Source: Fagopyrum homotropicum
Taxonomy: Eukaryota > Streptophyta > Magnoliopsida > Caryophyllales > Polygonaceae
DNA length: 64,000 bases
Direction of reading: 5' to 3'
Assembly: GCA_033239125.1 (NCBI GenBank)
Contig: BSWB01000006.1
Location: forward strand, 36,932,501 to 36,996,500
Positions 53,265 to 63,842 of the stretch are shown in pieces. A program made the translations under genes and the position numbers. The notes under the pieces are model-generated. The model searched no databases and was not told the DNA's origin. It saw nothing but the letters and a program-made list of their open reading frames with translations. Each line of letters starts with the position of its first letter. The first letter of the stretch is position 1.

Positions 53265-53440
53265 CGGTCGTGGAAAAGGAATTTGAAGTTCATGCTCTAA
53301 ACCACGACCGTGGATTTGACAACATGATCGTGGACGTGAGTTTGGAACACAATAGACAGTTACACGGCCAAAACCACGGCCGTGGAAATCATATCGGTGC
53401 CGTAATTGGGTTCCACGCTCTAAACCACGGTCGTGGAAAG
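53265..53440. repeat. CCACGGCCGTGG array in the A-like solo LTR
   Basis: CCACGACCGTGG 53302-53313, CCACGGCCGTGG 53374-53385, CCACGGTCGTGG 53426-53437, plus TACGGTCGTGG and CACGGCCAAAACC. The spacing matches A although surrounding sequence has diverged. Confidence 0.85.
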
Positions 53441-53532
53441 TTGTTCATGACCGTGATTTTGGTGATTTTTTGACGTGTCATTATTGTCACGTCAGCCACG
53501 TGATTGAGCTTTCTCGTAACCCTATCTCGCCC

Positions 53533-53540
53533 TATATAAA
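53533..53540 (+). promoter_or_regulatory. TATA box in the A-like solo LTR
   Basis: CCCTATATAAAGGC on the plus strand, about 95 bp downstream of the last palindrome. Confidence 0.6.
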
Positions 53541-54909
53541 GGCTTGAGAAAGGAGTTTTCGGGATCCCACGCTTACAGTTTCGCTTAGAGCTTTGGAGAC
53601 GGCCTTAGGGTTACATTTCCACCTTGAGGATTGGAGATTCGAGAAGGACGTGTTTTCGGAGATTGTGTACTTTCGGGATATTTTAGGGTTTTGATTGACG
53701 GACGGATTGACACCTCGTTCTTTGTGGTTTCTCTAGATCATTGTGAAGATTTCTATTCCTACTATTCTGAATTCATAAACATACTATTTTGTGTTCGGAT
53801 TTCGAGATTGACTTTGAGTTATTATTGAGTTTTCAAGGGTTTTCATCTTTCATTCTTCTTAATTTGATTATTGATATCATAATGATGATTATTGGCTAAA
53901 ACCCTTTAGCAATTCTAAGGTGAAGGGTTGATAGTTGTTGCTTAGATAATGATAGATCGATCATAAACAAATTGGATTCTGGTTTACGAATCTTGCTTTT
54001 GCTTTGATCCAAAGTTAAAGATTTGCTTTAACCTAGCCTTGACTTGCCTTTTCTAGGTAGTAGTGAGACTCAACATCCTCTATTTCGGTTTCGAGTGTCA
54101 TAACCTTAACCGTTTTAGTTTATCTTTGATTCCTTGGGTTTGGGCATGGGTATTTGAGATTAATTCTTACCTTTAGATCTTTTCTATACTGTAGCCTCAA
54201 CAACCTTTATAGAGAGAGTATTTGGGTTAGACATACAGGGTTTTGGAACTTCACCGTACATTACCTTACTTTAGTATACCTTTGCAACCTCAACTCTGCC
54301 CTTATATCTTTAGTATATCTTGAATCGATTGCCACGATTGGATACCTGGATCTTTAGGGTTGCTGTTTTCCCAATTATTTGCAAAGCTTCTATATTTTGA
54401 TTGCTCGATTACTTGAAACTGATTTTGTTTCACCAAATCCCTGAGTTCGATACTCTGGAATACTTGCTTAACTACGCCGATCCGTACACTGCGGGTTCGC
54501 TTGCTTGATTTCAGTTTTATAATTTAAAACCTATTTGCATGCACGCTTTGAGGCGAACAGTGGTAGAGGCGGCTTGCAGAGCAAGGTCCAGGCAGTAGGC
54601 GTGCAGTGGCATCTCACCAGCCAAAAAGACGACAGATAGGGAGATAGGGAGTAAAAAGGGAAAAGGAAAAGGGGGAAATAAGAAATAAATAAAGAAGAAA
54701 GAAAATTTAATAGAGGATGGACTCGATTTCAGCATACGGCACGAGATTCCCTAGTCGAAACAACTTCCCGACCCCTTTCGAAAATATATATATACTGGGG
54801 CATTTATGTTTACGTCTTAAAACATTTAAAAGAAAATATAGATATAATTTACTAATAAAAATATCGATAGGATTACGCAAGAGGGGAAATATCGAAACCG
54901 GGTGTTACA

Positions 54910-55877
54910 TTAGGTCCCCTAAAAACAAGTTTCGGCCCGAAACTTGTTAAACGTGAAACTCTCAATTAACCTCGTCTCGATAACTGCTTGGAATACTATA
55001 ACATGGAAACTATGGCCCTCTAATCCAAAATCTACTCGCACAAACACATCAAGACTCGCAAGACATACTCATAAGAACACACACATCATATCATGTCACA
55101 AATCACGTAAGCCCAACCAATGAAAGATCTCGGGACTAACCCGACGCTCCTATAGATGTCGCTAAACCTGCGTAAAAGTCGACCAAAGATACTATCCTAC
55201 GTTTTCTAGTTAGCCTTATCGGCTCCTCGTTTTGACTAGATCATCACAACGGACTACATGTCTCGAGCCCTATATGTACTCCCTCGACTGATGCACATGA
55301 ACCCCGGGTGAACACCCTCTAATCTTGGTGGTCCCGCCAATCGGTAAACCACTTTCCCAACTCGCGCTAAAATTTCAAAAAAAAGGTCCGATATATCGGA
55401 ATCTCAACTTCCCTCTCGGGTCCTTTTCAATGCAGCATTTTCCATTATGTTTCTCTTTGATAGTCTCTAACAAGAAGATCAAACTTCCAATTTATGCCGT
55501 TGGCTTTATTTCTTATCAAACCAAACTTTGATGTTACGTTTCCTCAATTCTTGTTGCAAGTTCCAAGTAATGATGAAAGTACTTTACTTTACACCGCTTC
55601 TACTAATCGAGACACATATACTATTACTTTATATTGTTCCTCAATACCCAATAAAGGCCTTGTCTTGGAAACTCAGTTGTACACTTCAAGCTCATCCTTC
55701 CTCGAGGCAATTCCGTAATAATTGCACCGATGAATCCCTTCTTAGCACTCAACAACTCCCTTGACCATTCCGTCTCGCTCCAACTTCGTTGCCATCTGGA
55801 GTCGGTTATCCATGGATGGTATCACTTGGAGAATCTCTCCATAAATCCGGTAATGACCAACACATCCTAGAAAACTT
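54910..55877. other. Unassigned, probably the internal region of F2
   Basis: Begins with the F2 polypurine tract (54910-54925, minus). No frame shows a recognisable pol domain on either strand. It may be a decayed or non-coding internal part of F2. Confidence 0.4.
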
Positions 55878-55880
55878 TTA

Positions 55881-56172
55881 GGGCCCGTTTGGTTCCAACT
55901 CCGGAAACGGAAACGGAATGGAAACGAACTTAGTCCATATGTATATCCTTATTTATGAAGTTTTGTGGAATCATTCCTTGGGGATTAATGCAAAATGCAC
56001 TTGCCCCCTCACATTTTGTTACCCTATAGGGTATCAAAAGTAATCAAATTCTACTCCAATTAGTTCAAACCACAAGGAATGATTCCACAAACTTTCAAGA
56101 ACAATGATATACATATGGACTAGATTCGTTTCCATTCCGTTTCCGATTCCGGAGTTCAAACCAAACGGGCCC
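55881..56172. mobile_element. Tourist-like (PIF/Harbinger) MITE, 292 bp
   Basis: Long inverted ends: GGGCCCGTTTGGTTCCAACT CCGGAAACGG... against the complement of ...CCGGAGTTCAAACCAAACGG GCCC. TTA target duplication at 55878-55880 and 56173-56175. Non-coding interior. Confidence 0.9.
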
Positions 56173-57725
56173 TTAACCTCTTTCGCATCATTCGGGGGTT
56201 GTCATTCTGACACAACTTGTTATACAACTTCTCTCTTTTCGCAACTGGTGTTCTTCATAACAACTTCAAAATAAAAGTTCAAGGTAACGTTTGGTGTTCC
56301 CTCTTCAGTGAATTGGTTCTACTGAACCCTTATCAACAAGATCTTGTAATCGGTTCATTCGATTGCTTCCACAACTCACGCTTCTTCCCAAGGTCATTGT
56401 ATATGGCGCCTTGGATGTCACGTTGATTCAAGCTCGTCCTTAGTGGCAAAATACTCATTCTTACGCTCTAGACTTTGTGATATCTCGGGTTCCGTCTTTT
56501 CTCTTCCCAACACATATTGTAATAACCGACACAATCTTGTCTTGTCACTTTACAAATGGTCATGGTACTAATGATCCACTACAATCTGTTGGGGTGACGT
56601 CCTTCAAACACGTGTATTGCTCCATGGAGAACGCTTGGCGAAATTCCTCAACCACCGTTACTGAAAGATCCACACATTAATTCACAACTCTCCTACCTCT
56701 CAGCCCTTCTAGTTCTTTTTACCTTGATCCGTGTCGTTCCCCCATATGTCAATCCTATGACCTAAGAAGGTCACATAGGGTCATTTCAATCCCTCCATAG
56801 GAAGTATGTTACATTTACTTGGCTTGAACTCCTGCAACGCAACTTGATTAGAACATTTATGTTTCCGTGGATAGACCTCCTTACTACTGACATTGAATCA
56901 CCGGAAATACTCCAAGCTCTCCTTACCATTCCTTTATAATCCACACTCTAGGTTACTATTTCCATTTACACTCTTGAATGGCCAACCCGCACATGTGCGT
57001 CCTCGGTTGTGACCGATTAACTTGCATCTGACCTTCTCCAAAGTCAACGCCATACCATTCTACTACACTTTCCATGTTACCCTTCTCGTGAAGGTTACTC
57101 CCTCGGGGTACTTTGCCTTAAACTCCGCTAGCTCATACTACACTCCATGATTCTCTCTCTTCTATAAGATAATTATACCTTATCGGCCATGTTGTATCAT
57201 CTGACCCAACTTCATTTGCTTAACCGCTCTCCCATGATGTCTTGTAAGTGCATCTTCTCAGATACTCTAACCATAGTTATTCCTCACTTGTGTTTCCCAT
57301 GGTTGGTATCTTAAATCTTTCGATAAATGAAAGCTTCTTGTTGAGTCTCGTATCTTTTGTAACCTTGTGAACTTTCACCTTGTGATCCTCCTCATAACTC
57401 TCATATGTTTAAATAAGTTGCCCGCTTAGGATCTCGCAAAGATCGTCACTTCACCCTCTGGTACCTCCGTAAGTTTAACTTACGGTTCTCATAAATCTTT
57501 CTCAATTGTCCGACCACTCTTTTCATCTCGACTCCCATGCTTATGAGCGCCTATTGAAAACTCGTCTTACTTAGAACGCCACTTTTATCCTCGAGCAGAA
57601 ATGTAGTCCTCTCTACTTGATTTGCACCTTCAGTACATCGGCACCGTACTTGGAAAAACTTTAAGTTCGTTGTCTCGTTGCCTCATTGATGCTCCTTCAA
57701 TGTTTCCTTGATACCGCTCTCATGT
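56173..57725. other. Unassigned sequence up to the copia E gag
   Basis: No domain recognised on either strand; short open frames only. It lies between the F2 LTR and the copia gag, where protease and the rest of gag of E are expected, so it is either decayed F2 internal sequence or a separate insertion. The right border is unclear. Confidence 0.35.
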
Positions 57726-57900
57726 CTTCATGTCGCTTTTATATTGGTATAGTCACCATCTTGGTTTTGCCTAAGTCGACACGAGTTTGTCCCATATTGT
57801 TTGAGGAAGATGCTTATCATCTTGTTTGAGGAATGCTAAGCAAATTATCTTCGCTTTTATATTGGTATAGTCACCATATTGAGGGATGCTAAGCAAATTA
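57726..57900. repeat. Direct duplication at the end of copia E gag
   Basis: CTTTTATATTGGTATAGTCACCAT occurs twice (near 57737 and 57855; the word is split here only in description), and GATGCTAAGCAAATTATCTT words also repeat. A slippage or recombination event duplicated part of the gag C-terminus. Confidence 0.6.
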
Positions 57901-58358
57901 TCTTTGGTTGGTTCATTTGGGTTCATTTTGAATAGCTCATATTGTTTGAAGAAGATGCTTATCTTTGTTTCCTTGACTTGACTTGTTCCTTCATATGTGA
58001 CAACAAGTTTGTCCCATATTACTTTTGCGCTCTTGCATGATGAGACACGGTTGAATTCATTTGCATCCAATCCACAGTAGAGCAAGTTCATGGCCTTGTA
58101 GTTCTTTGAAACACTATCCAAGTCGGTTTGTGTGAAGTCAGTTTCCTTCTTTTTGACTTGGACTCCTTCAACTGTGGTGGTTGGGATTTTAGGGCCATTT
58201 TGAATAATGCTCCATAGTTCCATATCCTGTTCAATAATGAACATTCGCATTAGTGCTCTCCAATGGGAAAAGTTGTTGCCACAAAAGAGTGGTGGTCCAG
58301 ATGAGGATCTTACTTGAGCAAATGCTCCATCACCTACAAAGTTCATGATTAGTCTCAT
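57771..58358 (-). pseudogene. Copia E gag, truncated, 195 aa
   Basis: Starts 30 nt from the primer-binding site. PPLFCGNNFSHWRALMRMFI and DMELWSIIQNGPKIP match the copia gag (UBN2/Retrotran_gag) N-terminus, and VIWDKLVVTYEGTSQVKETK ISIFFKQYELFKM its middle. The end runs through a partial duplication (a second IWDKLVST) and stops, so the zinc knuckle is lost. Confidence 0.8.
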
Positions 58359-58387
58359 TGATGGTTAAATCAATATACGTTAGTCTA

Positions 58388-58399
58388 GCTCTGATACCA
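58388..58399 (-). promoter_or_regulatory. Primer-binding site of copia E (initiator tRNA-Met)
   Basis: Minus strand TGGTATCAGAGC next to the LTR end TTCA, the standard tRNA-iMet primer site. Confidence 0.9.
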
Positions 58400-58410
58400 A
58401 TTGAAGAACT

Positions 58411-60018
58411 TGTTCGCTCTCAGACGTGTGTGTATTGTGAACGATATAAATTTATAACCTAAAATATAAACCTGAAACAATATGCGAACCTGCAGTGTAC
58501 GGATCAATTGTAATAACAACAAATACTCAAGGGTCGAACATAGGGACTATGGTGAAACAATGCACGGCAATTCAGGTTGTCAATCAAAAGCAAACAACAT
58601 AGCAAAGATATCAAAGATGATGTAATAATTAAATAAAGGAATGCAAATTCTAGAGGTCAAAACATCCAATTGTGGTTCCGACTCAAGATCTCAAAGGATA
58701 ACGTGGACAAAGCTGAGGTTTGCAAGGGAAGGTATTTCTAAGGTTGGAATAGATCACCGGGTAAGTCTCAATACTCACTATCCCAAACCAAAGATCCTCT
58801 CACCGGGTAAGTCTCAAGGAACTAAGGAAAGGAACTATAATCTCAAACCAACACACCACCTAAGGAGAACTAACCTTTACCGGGTAAGTCTTAGGCTAAC
58901 TCACAAAGGTAGGGTGAAGGCACACTCAAACCCTAATAAAGGATAAACCTTTATTACCTAACACTCATCATCATAGGTATACAAACAAAGGAATCACCGA
59001 GTAAGTCTCATCCTAGGCTTGCATATGGACCAGGAAAGGTGCAACAAGGATAGGATTTGGCAAATTAAAACCTAAACTCAGGTATGTATCAGATAAGGTC
59101 ATGCCTCGCTCAGTTCATGTCCGATCTCAGTCGAGATGTTCTATGAACTGACCGAGGTGAGGTGAGGTTAAGGTTTGGCTCGAGCTTTCAGGGTCCACTA
59201 AGGTAAAGGCTCATTCTTTCATCGTATTTCCCACAACCTTCAGCCAATCACCCTAGAATCGCACAAGAATTTAGCCAATAATCATCATGATAACAATAAT
59301 CAATTATATAAGAAAAGATGCAATATCCAAACAAGAGAACCTTAGCACAAAGGTCTCAATAGTCACTCAATCAAACAAATCAAACAACCAGCAAACTGTG
59401 TTCCTCAATCACAATCCAAAAGACAACAATCAAACAATCTAAGAAAACCTTACAACTTCCTTCAAAAGCCTTCAACTTTAACTTCAAAGCCAACTTCCTT
59501 CGACTTCCTTCCTTCTTTGGAATATCTTCAATCTTCCAAACTAATCAGCCAACCAGACATCCTTCCATCCAGAAAATATCTTCCAATATATAGGAGAATC
59601 ACTTGCCAAAAATAAAATATCTCATGGGTCATGGGCCGTCCGTCTCGATCCAGCCCAGCGAAATCACCTCGGTCGAGGTAGTACTGTAGCCATTTGAGGT
59701 GATCCTCAGCTACGTGCAAATCTCTCAAAACTGGTCCAAAATCAAAAATCTATCCAACTTCCATGATTCCTAAGCCTTTCTTGTAGCTCCTCAATGTTCC
59801 ATAATGTAGCTCCAATGACTCCTTAGATCCCTTAGTTCCGTATCACTCCAAACCGTGTTATTTTCCCTACAATTACAAAAAAACTAGGTGTAGACCTCGA
59901 TTCTTGCAAAGGTAAACAAAACAACATAATGATCAAGAATATACATCCATGCATGTAGATTTATGAAGATAAAACGTCCAAACCAATCCCAAAACATAGA
60001 CTATAATACATGCTATCA
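58411..60018 (-). repeat. 3' LTR of B3
   Basis: Starts TGTTCGCTCTCAGACG (plus strand) and ends CATGCTATCA; 1608 bp. It carries four ACCGGGTAAGTCTCA-type words (58757, 58801, 58877, 58996), a TATA box at 59585-59592, and CCTCGGTCGAGG words at 59103-59165 and 59663-59702. It keeps CGAACCTGCAGTGTACGG near 58486. Confidence 0.9.
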
Positions 60019-61391
60019 AAATACTTCATACTTGTCCCTTTCTTGTCCCCAAGCATAATTCAAATCTTAGATACAAGATAGAATGGATTATAAGTCATCA
60101 AAAAAAAATCAATGAAAAACATTTTACAAAATCTTTTGGTGCCCCATTAATAGATCACCCTAAGAGAATGCTTCATAGCAAAATAAAATCAAAACATGGT
60201 CAAAACATTTTATAAATATAAGAAAGTTGATCACCATTGCATAAAATCATAGAATGCATAGTAAATCATATTTATCGAAATCAATCATGTATAATCCAGT
60301 TTAAACCACCAAGTCAATCAACATACTTAAGGTATCAAGGGCTTTCAAAAGAGGTCAAGAAACGTGCTAGGGTGAGATGTATAAAGGATAATGTAGTGCT
60401 AGAATCCGAGAATAGGATCTTTACTTCACTTCTTTGAATCACAAACATCTTCCACCAATAAGCTTTGCTTATTTTCACCTTTTTTTTTACTTTATTTTTG
60501 AGAACATACCATGACCCGTTAGAACTATCGATCAATCCGAATTTGGCAAGACGCAAACACCCGGCTATGTGAATGGTGTCAAGTTACTCATCATCAAGAT
60601 CAACGTCCCCAAACCTATTTTTTCTAGCACTTTCAGTCATAATCTCAACTTCACTTCACACGCTTTTCATCAACTGCATCCAAATTCCCGGATAGGTAAA
60701 GGGAGGCAAATATGTATATGAGGGGCTAAAGCATGATCAAGAAGAAGAAGAAGAAGAAGAAGAAAATGAAGTGTCTTTATCATCTCATGAAGAATGTGAG
60801 AGAACTCATAATGTGGTGTCAACCTTCAAATCCAACATAATTTTAATAAAAACTAAGTGTTAAACATGCTAGAATTTCAAACAAAGCATTTAGCAACTTA
60901 AACATATCATAAAGCCTTTCGAGCATATAAAGACTTCAAAGCTAATCTACAAACAAATATCTTCATCGAGGTCATATCTGGAATAGAAGCACTAAGCATT
61001 TCGAAAATATTTTCAGTTTAAAACCCATCTCGGTCGAGGTGATTTGACGGAGCCTGAGGTGTTCAACCGATATGTATCTCAGTTTTCACAACCTCGTTTG
61101 GTCAAAAACGTCTCGGTCGAGCCAAAAAAAAATTTTCAAACCGGTTTTTGACGTTTTTCTCAAACAGAAACTTGTATGCAATGCATGTAAATGACATATA
61201 AGCACATCTGAGCCAAATAAGGTAATATCCGATAATCAAGAGAGTCATAAAAACAAGTCAAGTAGGTCAAATAGATACAAACACCCCATACTTAGGACAC
61301 ATTGTCCCAATGGGTCAAATAAGAAGTCACAGAAACAAAGTACTCACCGGACATAAGTTGAACTGCATAAAATAAGAAAATAAACTCCATG
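60019..61391 (-). other. 3' untranslated region of B3
   Basis: Contains the block 60505-60615 shared with A and B, a GAA run at 60741-60763, and palindrome copies at 61022-61125. No gene seen. Confidence 0.65.
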
Positions 61392-62822
61392 AACGCTCAA
61401 TCCTCATCATCTAGCGGTGGTGGTGGTGGAATGTAAGGGTACTGGGACGGGTCGAATGGGTAGCCTACAGTCTGCTGAAACTACAACTACATCATCTGAC
61501 GCTGGTAGTGTTGACTTTCCTCCATATGATGCGTCCATCCCTCAATAGATCGGCATTGTGCATCAAAACGCTGGGTGATATCAACCCTCAAGGCTTGGTA
61601 AGAATCTGTCATCTGCCTCTCTAGATCATCTATCATGCGATGCGCCTCAAGATCTCAACGGCGGCTGGCTCTCTGCTGGGGTGGTTGTGGTATGTTAGCT
61701 AGAGGTGCAGCGCCTCTCTCTCATCCTCCGTGGCCTCATCATCAAGGTCAACAGTGGGAATGCTAGGTCCACCAGTATCAGTACCGGTATCCATGGAAGC
61801 AACTCCTCCAATGCCATCTTCGTCTATGTATCCTCCTGCTACCTCTCAAGCCGCATCATCCTGCATAATCGGGAACCAGATAGCATACCAGTTCTCGTGG
61901 TCATAGACCGATAATTGGGAAGACCAGACAATACCTCTAGGAAACTTCGTTTCCCATGGCATGACTACACAAGGTGTGCCAAGACCGCGGGGAACGAGTA
62001 TACGTCGTGTGATCATCTCCTGCAAACCAAGCGGCTTTGCCGCCGCCATCAAGGTACATCCTGAGAGGTCCAATCCCATATAAGTAGCAACGTGCGTCAC
62101 TAGTCCACCACAACAAATATCTCTCTTTGTCTTCCCCTTCACCTTCTATAGATCCTCAACTACCATGGCAACAAAGTCCGGTACACCTCTAGTAACCATA
62201 CAAAACAAACTGAAAAGCTTACCCTATCGGACCTTTTGGGGCGTCTCTGTACGCGCCAGAAGCATCTCACTGAAAATCCTGTGAGCAATACGGAAAGCCA
62301 GATGGTATATGATGCGCTCCCGAGAATCCCCGGGCTGCCATTTGTCACGGTGGGAAGTCACGTAAGGAATGCCCTCCCAGCCTGCGCTGGACAAGCAAAA
62401 TCCATCGCTGTAGGAGTAGGAAATCCAAAAATCTCCCCAAATTGCACCAAGGGGACAATGTAATTCTTGTTCACAAGCCGGTACTTGATTCCTCTGTTCT
62501 CCGGCATGTAGACCACCGAGCTCAAAAACTCGAACGTCGGCACCAGATAAGCCGGCGTCCGGATGGCCATAAAGTCCTCAAGGCCAACCATAGAAATCAT
62601 CTTCTTCAAGTCCTTCACTACATGTAGGCACTCGAAGTCATCAACGTCAACGTACCTAGGGGCAACGATAGAACACCCTCATATCCTATCAAATCCCGCT
62701 GAAACCTCTCGTGGATCACCGGAACTGTAGGTTGTGGAGGAGAGAAAGGAGATGAGTGATGGGAACTACTAGGCCTACCCCTCAGAGCTAGCTATCAATC
62801 AAATCTCCTTAAATTGCTCATG
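61392..62822 (-). pseudogene. B3 3' ORF, ATHILA ORF-1-like, several breaks
   Basis: Pieces 62618-62358 (MISMVGLEDFMAIRTPAYLV, YRLVNKNYIVPLVQFGEIFG), 62348-62160 (frame-shifted) and 62142-61846 (GGLVTHVATYMGLDLSGCTL, ITRRILVPRGLGTPCVVMPW) align with the intact B protein. At least two frameshifts and stops separate them. Confidence 0.8.
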
Positions 62823-63255
62823 ACTGAAAAGTATCTCGGTTGCCTCAAGAACACCTAGGCAGAGACGCAACAAAAGCAACCGAGGCGAATTGTTGTGCGA
62901 TCGAGGCTCGTAAAACTTTAAGCTTTTTCCCCCCCAAAACACTACCAATTGCTTCCTATGGGGTACTTATACTTCTTTCAACAACAATCAATAGCAAACT
63001 ATCCTAGATCTGAGTAGAAATCAAAGAAAGGAACCAAGTTAGGGTTTTGAACAAATACCCCAAATGCACAGATTTGCAACGGTTTTTCGTACTGTTTGAT
63101 GCTTAGGAACTGTTTCTCTTGCTTCTGCTGAGGATTTGGAGCAAAAAAATCGGTAAAAACGAGCAAGATTTAAGGATTTGAGCAAAGGGGGTCGCCGCGG
63201 TCGAGTTCAAGCAAGGAGAGGGAGTAAGGTGTGAGGAGAGAGAAAGTCGATCCCC

Positions 63256-63262
63256 TTTTATA
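63256..63262 (-). promoter_or_regulatory. Internal TATA box upstream of the B3 3' ORF
   Basis: Minus strand GAGGGGTATAAAAGGGG, with the palindrome array starting 21 bp upstream: the same geometry as in B. Confidence 0.6.
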
Positions 63263-63280
63263 CCCCTCGCAAAATTTGAT

Positions 63281-63415
63281 TTCACCTCGGTCGAGGTGTT
63301 TCTGGATGGACCGAGGTGTCAGAACAAGGTGGTTACCAGATAAGGGCACCTCGGTTGGCAAAAAAAAACATCTCGATCGAGGTGATTTGATAGCATCTGA
63401 GATATGTCTCGGTCA
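63281..63415. repeat. CCTCGGTCGAGG array at the internal B3 promoter
   Basis: ACCTCGGTCGAGGT 63284-63297, GACCGAGGTG, CACCTCGGTTGG, ATCTCGATCGAGGT near 63370, and GTCTCGGTCAAAC. Confidence 0.85.
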
Positions 63416-63571
63416 AACTTTGTCTTCTCAATTTCTTGAACATCAGTCCTTCCATTTAGCTCATGAGTTGTAATTTCTTCTTAGAGAATACCTGATTCCT
63501 GTCTAGGAGGACATACAAAACACAAAGCAAACTATCTAAACTAAACTAGAAAAGGGAAAAGAAAGTAATAC

Positions 63572-63589
63572 CTTCGGTTGCCTCCGAAG
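63572..63589 (-). other. Conserved hairpin after the B3 pol stop, covarying stem
   Basis: Sense RNA CUUCGG-AGGCAA-CCGAAG. Compared with A and B the fourth base pair is swapped (G-C to C-G on both sides) with the loop unchanged; 43 nt after the stop at 63632-63634. Confidence 0.7.
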
Positions 63590-63631
63590 AAGCGCTTGGT
63601 TTAAGGTCGCTAGCTAGACCATATGTCACTC

Positions 63632-63842
63632 TCAAACAAGATGCAAGGGTGCAATCTCCTCAGCCGGAACTTCCGGTTGATATTTCTTCAATCTATGACC
63701 GTTGACTTTAAAGTTTCCGCTAGCTTCACCCCATACTTCAACTGCACCATGGGGAAAGACATTTTTCACAACGTAAGGTCCCATCCACCTAGATTTTAAC
63801 TTACCTGCAAAGAGGTGGAGGCGGGAGTCGAAGAGTAGAATT
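63632..63842 (-). pseudogene. B3 integrase C-terminus, cut by F3
   Basis: Reads ILLFDSRLHLFAGKLKSRW-like sequence, then PHGAVEVWGEASGNFKVNGH and an EEIAPLHLV end, matching A. The remainder is displaced beyond the window by F3. Confidence 0.75.

Larger units (their letters stand above)
53090..54559 (+). mobile_element. A-like solo LTR, plus orientation, inside F2
   Basis: Mirror image of the A LTR: palindrome array (53265-53440), TATA box (53533-53540), words shared with A (GGTGAAGGGTTGATAGTTG, TAGATCGATCATAAAC, TCCGTACACTGCGGGTTCGC), and the end GCACGCTTTGAGGCGAACA at 54559. Similarity is clearly lower than between the two A LTRs. The left edge is uncertain to about 100 bp and no target duplication was found. 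No internal region accompanies it. Confidence 0.7.
50881..54909 (-). mobile_element. Chromovirus-type LTR F2 in copia E, holding an A-like LTR
   Basis: Plus strand begins TGTAACACCCCAAATCC and ends CCGGGTGTTACA. Beyond 54909 the minus strand reads TTTTTAGGGGACCTAA, a polypurine tract, so this is a 3' LTR in minus orientation. The GC-rich stretch 52480-53000 has many small overlapping open frames that I regard as spurious. The A-like LTR occupies about 53090-54559. Confidence 0.65.
45271..58410 (-). mobile_element. Sirevirus-type copia element E, split by F2 and B3
   Basis: 3' LTR 45271-46619; polypurine tract at 46620-46635; env-like ORF; RNase H; RT; gag-pre-integrase; the F2 insertion; gag; tRNA-Met primer site at 58388-58399; and the first 9 bp of the 5' LTR (58402-58410, TGAAGAACT, matching TGAAGAACC at 45271) before B3. 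The integrase core and most of the protease are missing. Confidence 0.85.
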
